Virus record (IMG/VR): IMGVR_UViG_3300017768_000094
Coordinates: 1-23,318 of that record
Length of the DNA stretch: 23,318 bases
Direction: 5' to 3' (one strand)
Source of the DNA: a virus
Positions 22,315 to 23,318 of this stretch are shown here, one piece after another (the first letter of the stretch is position 1; every line of letters begins with the position of its first letter). The position numbers and the translations under genes are program-made. The notes beneath the pieces were generated by a model. It was given only the letters and a program-made list of their open reading frames with translations. It made no database searches and was not told where the DNA came from.

Positions 22315-23318
22315 TGGCTTTAGATATTGATTTTCGTAAGTTTGATTTATTAGACCGAGAGTCTCAACTTGGGGCCGCTGTTACAGCAGCAGTTACCTTT
22401 GCTGTTGCATATTACTACGGTATACCTTTACCTGACGGGGGTACAACAGCGGGTTCTCTAGCTTTGTCTGCTAGTGCTGCAGGTACGTCTTATGCAGCCT
22501 CTCTGGGGGCATCTGTATTAACCAAGGCACTGTTACCAAAACCAGAACTTAGAGGGGGCGATCAAGGTTATCTAATAACTCAAAGAGGCTCAACTATGCC
22601 TCATCAGATTATCTATGGTAAAACTAGGATAGCTGGTGGTATAGTCTTCCAAGGAACTACAGATAACAATAAATACTTACACACTGTATTAGCTTTTGCT
22701 GGACATGAAGTAGAAGAATTTGAAACTATTTATTTTAATGATGAAGTTCTTACTCTAAGTGGTAATAATGTTACGGCCCCAGCTAAGTATGCAGGTAAAG
22801 TTAAAATAGTTAAGAAGCTAGGTACAACTACGCAGACCGCCGTTACATCCTCAGATGTAGATTTTATTGACATTCCTGCAAAGTGGACCACAGATTGTAA
22901 GTTATTAGCTACAGCCTACCTCTATGTTGTGTTGGAATTTGATTCTAATGCATTCCCTAACGGTGTTCCAGAAGTCACAGCTATAGTCAAAGGTAAGAAG
23001 GTCTACGATCCTCGTACAAGCACTACAACTTGGTCTGACAATCCTGCCCTATGCTTAAGAGATTACATTACGTCAGGTAAGGGTGGAGATAATACAACTA
23101 TCTATAACTATGGTATCAGTGAGGATATTGAAAGTGTAGATGATGACCTTGTTACTATAGCAGCTAATGTCTGTGACCATCTAAGCTACCCTGATCTGTC
23201 AGGTGGTACTAGGTTCTCTCTTAATGGTGCATTCACTACTAACACTACACCTTACGATGCTGTACAGAACTTATCTACTGCAATGGGTGGATTACTTTGG
23301 TATGCTCAAGGTAAGTGG
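22314..23318 (+). CDS. Tail tip / host specificity protein (J-like), 3' end outside window
   Basis: An open frame starts at ATG 22314 in a TAATG overlap and runs 335 codons to the window end without a stop. It begins MALDIDFRKFDLLDRESQLG. Two hydrophobic Ala/Gly-rich stretches follow at about 19-37 and 46-72. Then comes QRGSTMPHQIIYGKTRIAGG (about 90-109), the pattern of the N-terminal part of lambda gpJ-like tip proteins, and VLAFAGHEVEEFETIYFNDE. Later stretches include VPEVTAIVKGKKVYDPRTS and NPALCLRDYIT, also typical. Such proteins form the central tip that contacts the receptor and start tail assembly. The true length is unknown, and full family members often exceed 1,000 residues. Confidence 0.8.
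   Translation, partial: MALDIDFRKFDLLDRESQLGAAVTAAVTFAVAYYYGIPLPDGGTTAGSLALSASAAGTSYAASLGASVLTKALLPKPELRGGDQGYLITQRGSTMPHQIIYGKTRIAGGIVFQGTTDNNKYLHTVLAFAGHEVEEFETIYFNDEVLTLSGNNVTAPAKYAGKVKIVKKLGTTTQTAVTSSDVDFIDIPAKWTTDCKLLATAYLYVVLEFDSNAFPNGVPEVTAIVKGKKVYDPRTSTTTWSDNPALCLRDYITSGKGGDNTTIYNYGISEDIESVDDDLVTIAANVCDHLSYPDLSGGTRFSLNGAFTTNTTPYDAVQNLSTAMGGLLWYAQGKW

Overview
This window is the late structural (virion) module of a tailed double-stranded DNA bacteriophage or prophage. The gene set indicates siphovirus morphology: a long tape measure gene, one tail tube protein, a frameshifted tail assembly chaperone, and no sheath gene. Every supported gene is on the + strand. Genes are tightly packed, often with TAATG stop/start overlaps, as expected for a late operon. 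There is no integrase, tRNA, insertion sequence or CRISPR array. The host cannot be read directly. The terminase resembles the type found in alphaproteobacterial phages and gene transfer agents, and the fibre modules resemble those of marine phages, so a Gram-negative, possibly marine alphaproteobacterial host is a low-confidence guess.

Layout: (1) 1-806: one small unknown gene, a terminator, then a 566-base A+T-rich non-coding region. This region holds a candidate promoter, hairpins and helically phased CTTAAG sites just upstream of the small terminase. (2) 807-3884: DNA packaging genes (TerS, TerL, portal). (3) 3884-11600: an accessory host-contact cassette. It contains a small unknown protein, a 900-residue fibre with five exact 52-residue propeller-like repeats, a 376-residue protein with six 'DFG' Kelch-like repeats, two unknown proteins, a 690-residue protein with 9 + 9 copies of a 23-residue repeat around a central domain, and a BppU-N-like protein. 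(4) 11600-14856: capsid assembly (XkdF-type protease, scaffold starting at GTG, decoration protein, major capsid protein). (5) 14916-16935: an unknown protein and neck genes (connector, stopper, gp10-like, tail terminator). (6) 16947-23318: the tail (tube, chaperone with -1 frameshift, tape measure, distal tail protein, hub-associated protein, and the start of a J-like tip protein cut by the window end).

How they work together: TerS/TerL pump DNA through the portal into a prohead built by scaffold and major capsid protein and matured by the protease. The decoration protein stabilises the shell. Connector, stopper and terminator proteins join the head to a tail whose length is set by the tape measure with help from the chaperone pair. 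Tip and fibre proteins contact the host. Strong hairpins directly follow the two most abundant structural genes (capsid and tail tube). The points most worth a second look are the repeat architectures of the three large fibre proteins, the placement of that cassette between portal and protease, the phased array upstream of terS, the protease/scaffold junction, and the chaperone frameshift without a classical slippery heptamer.
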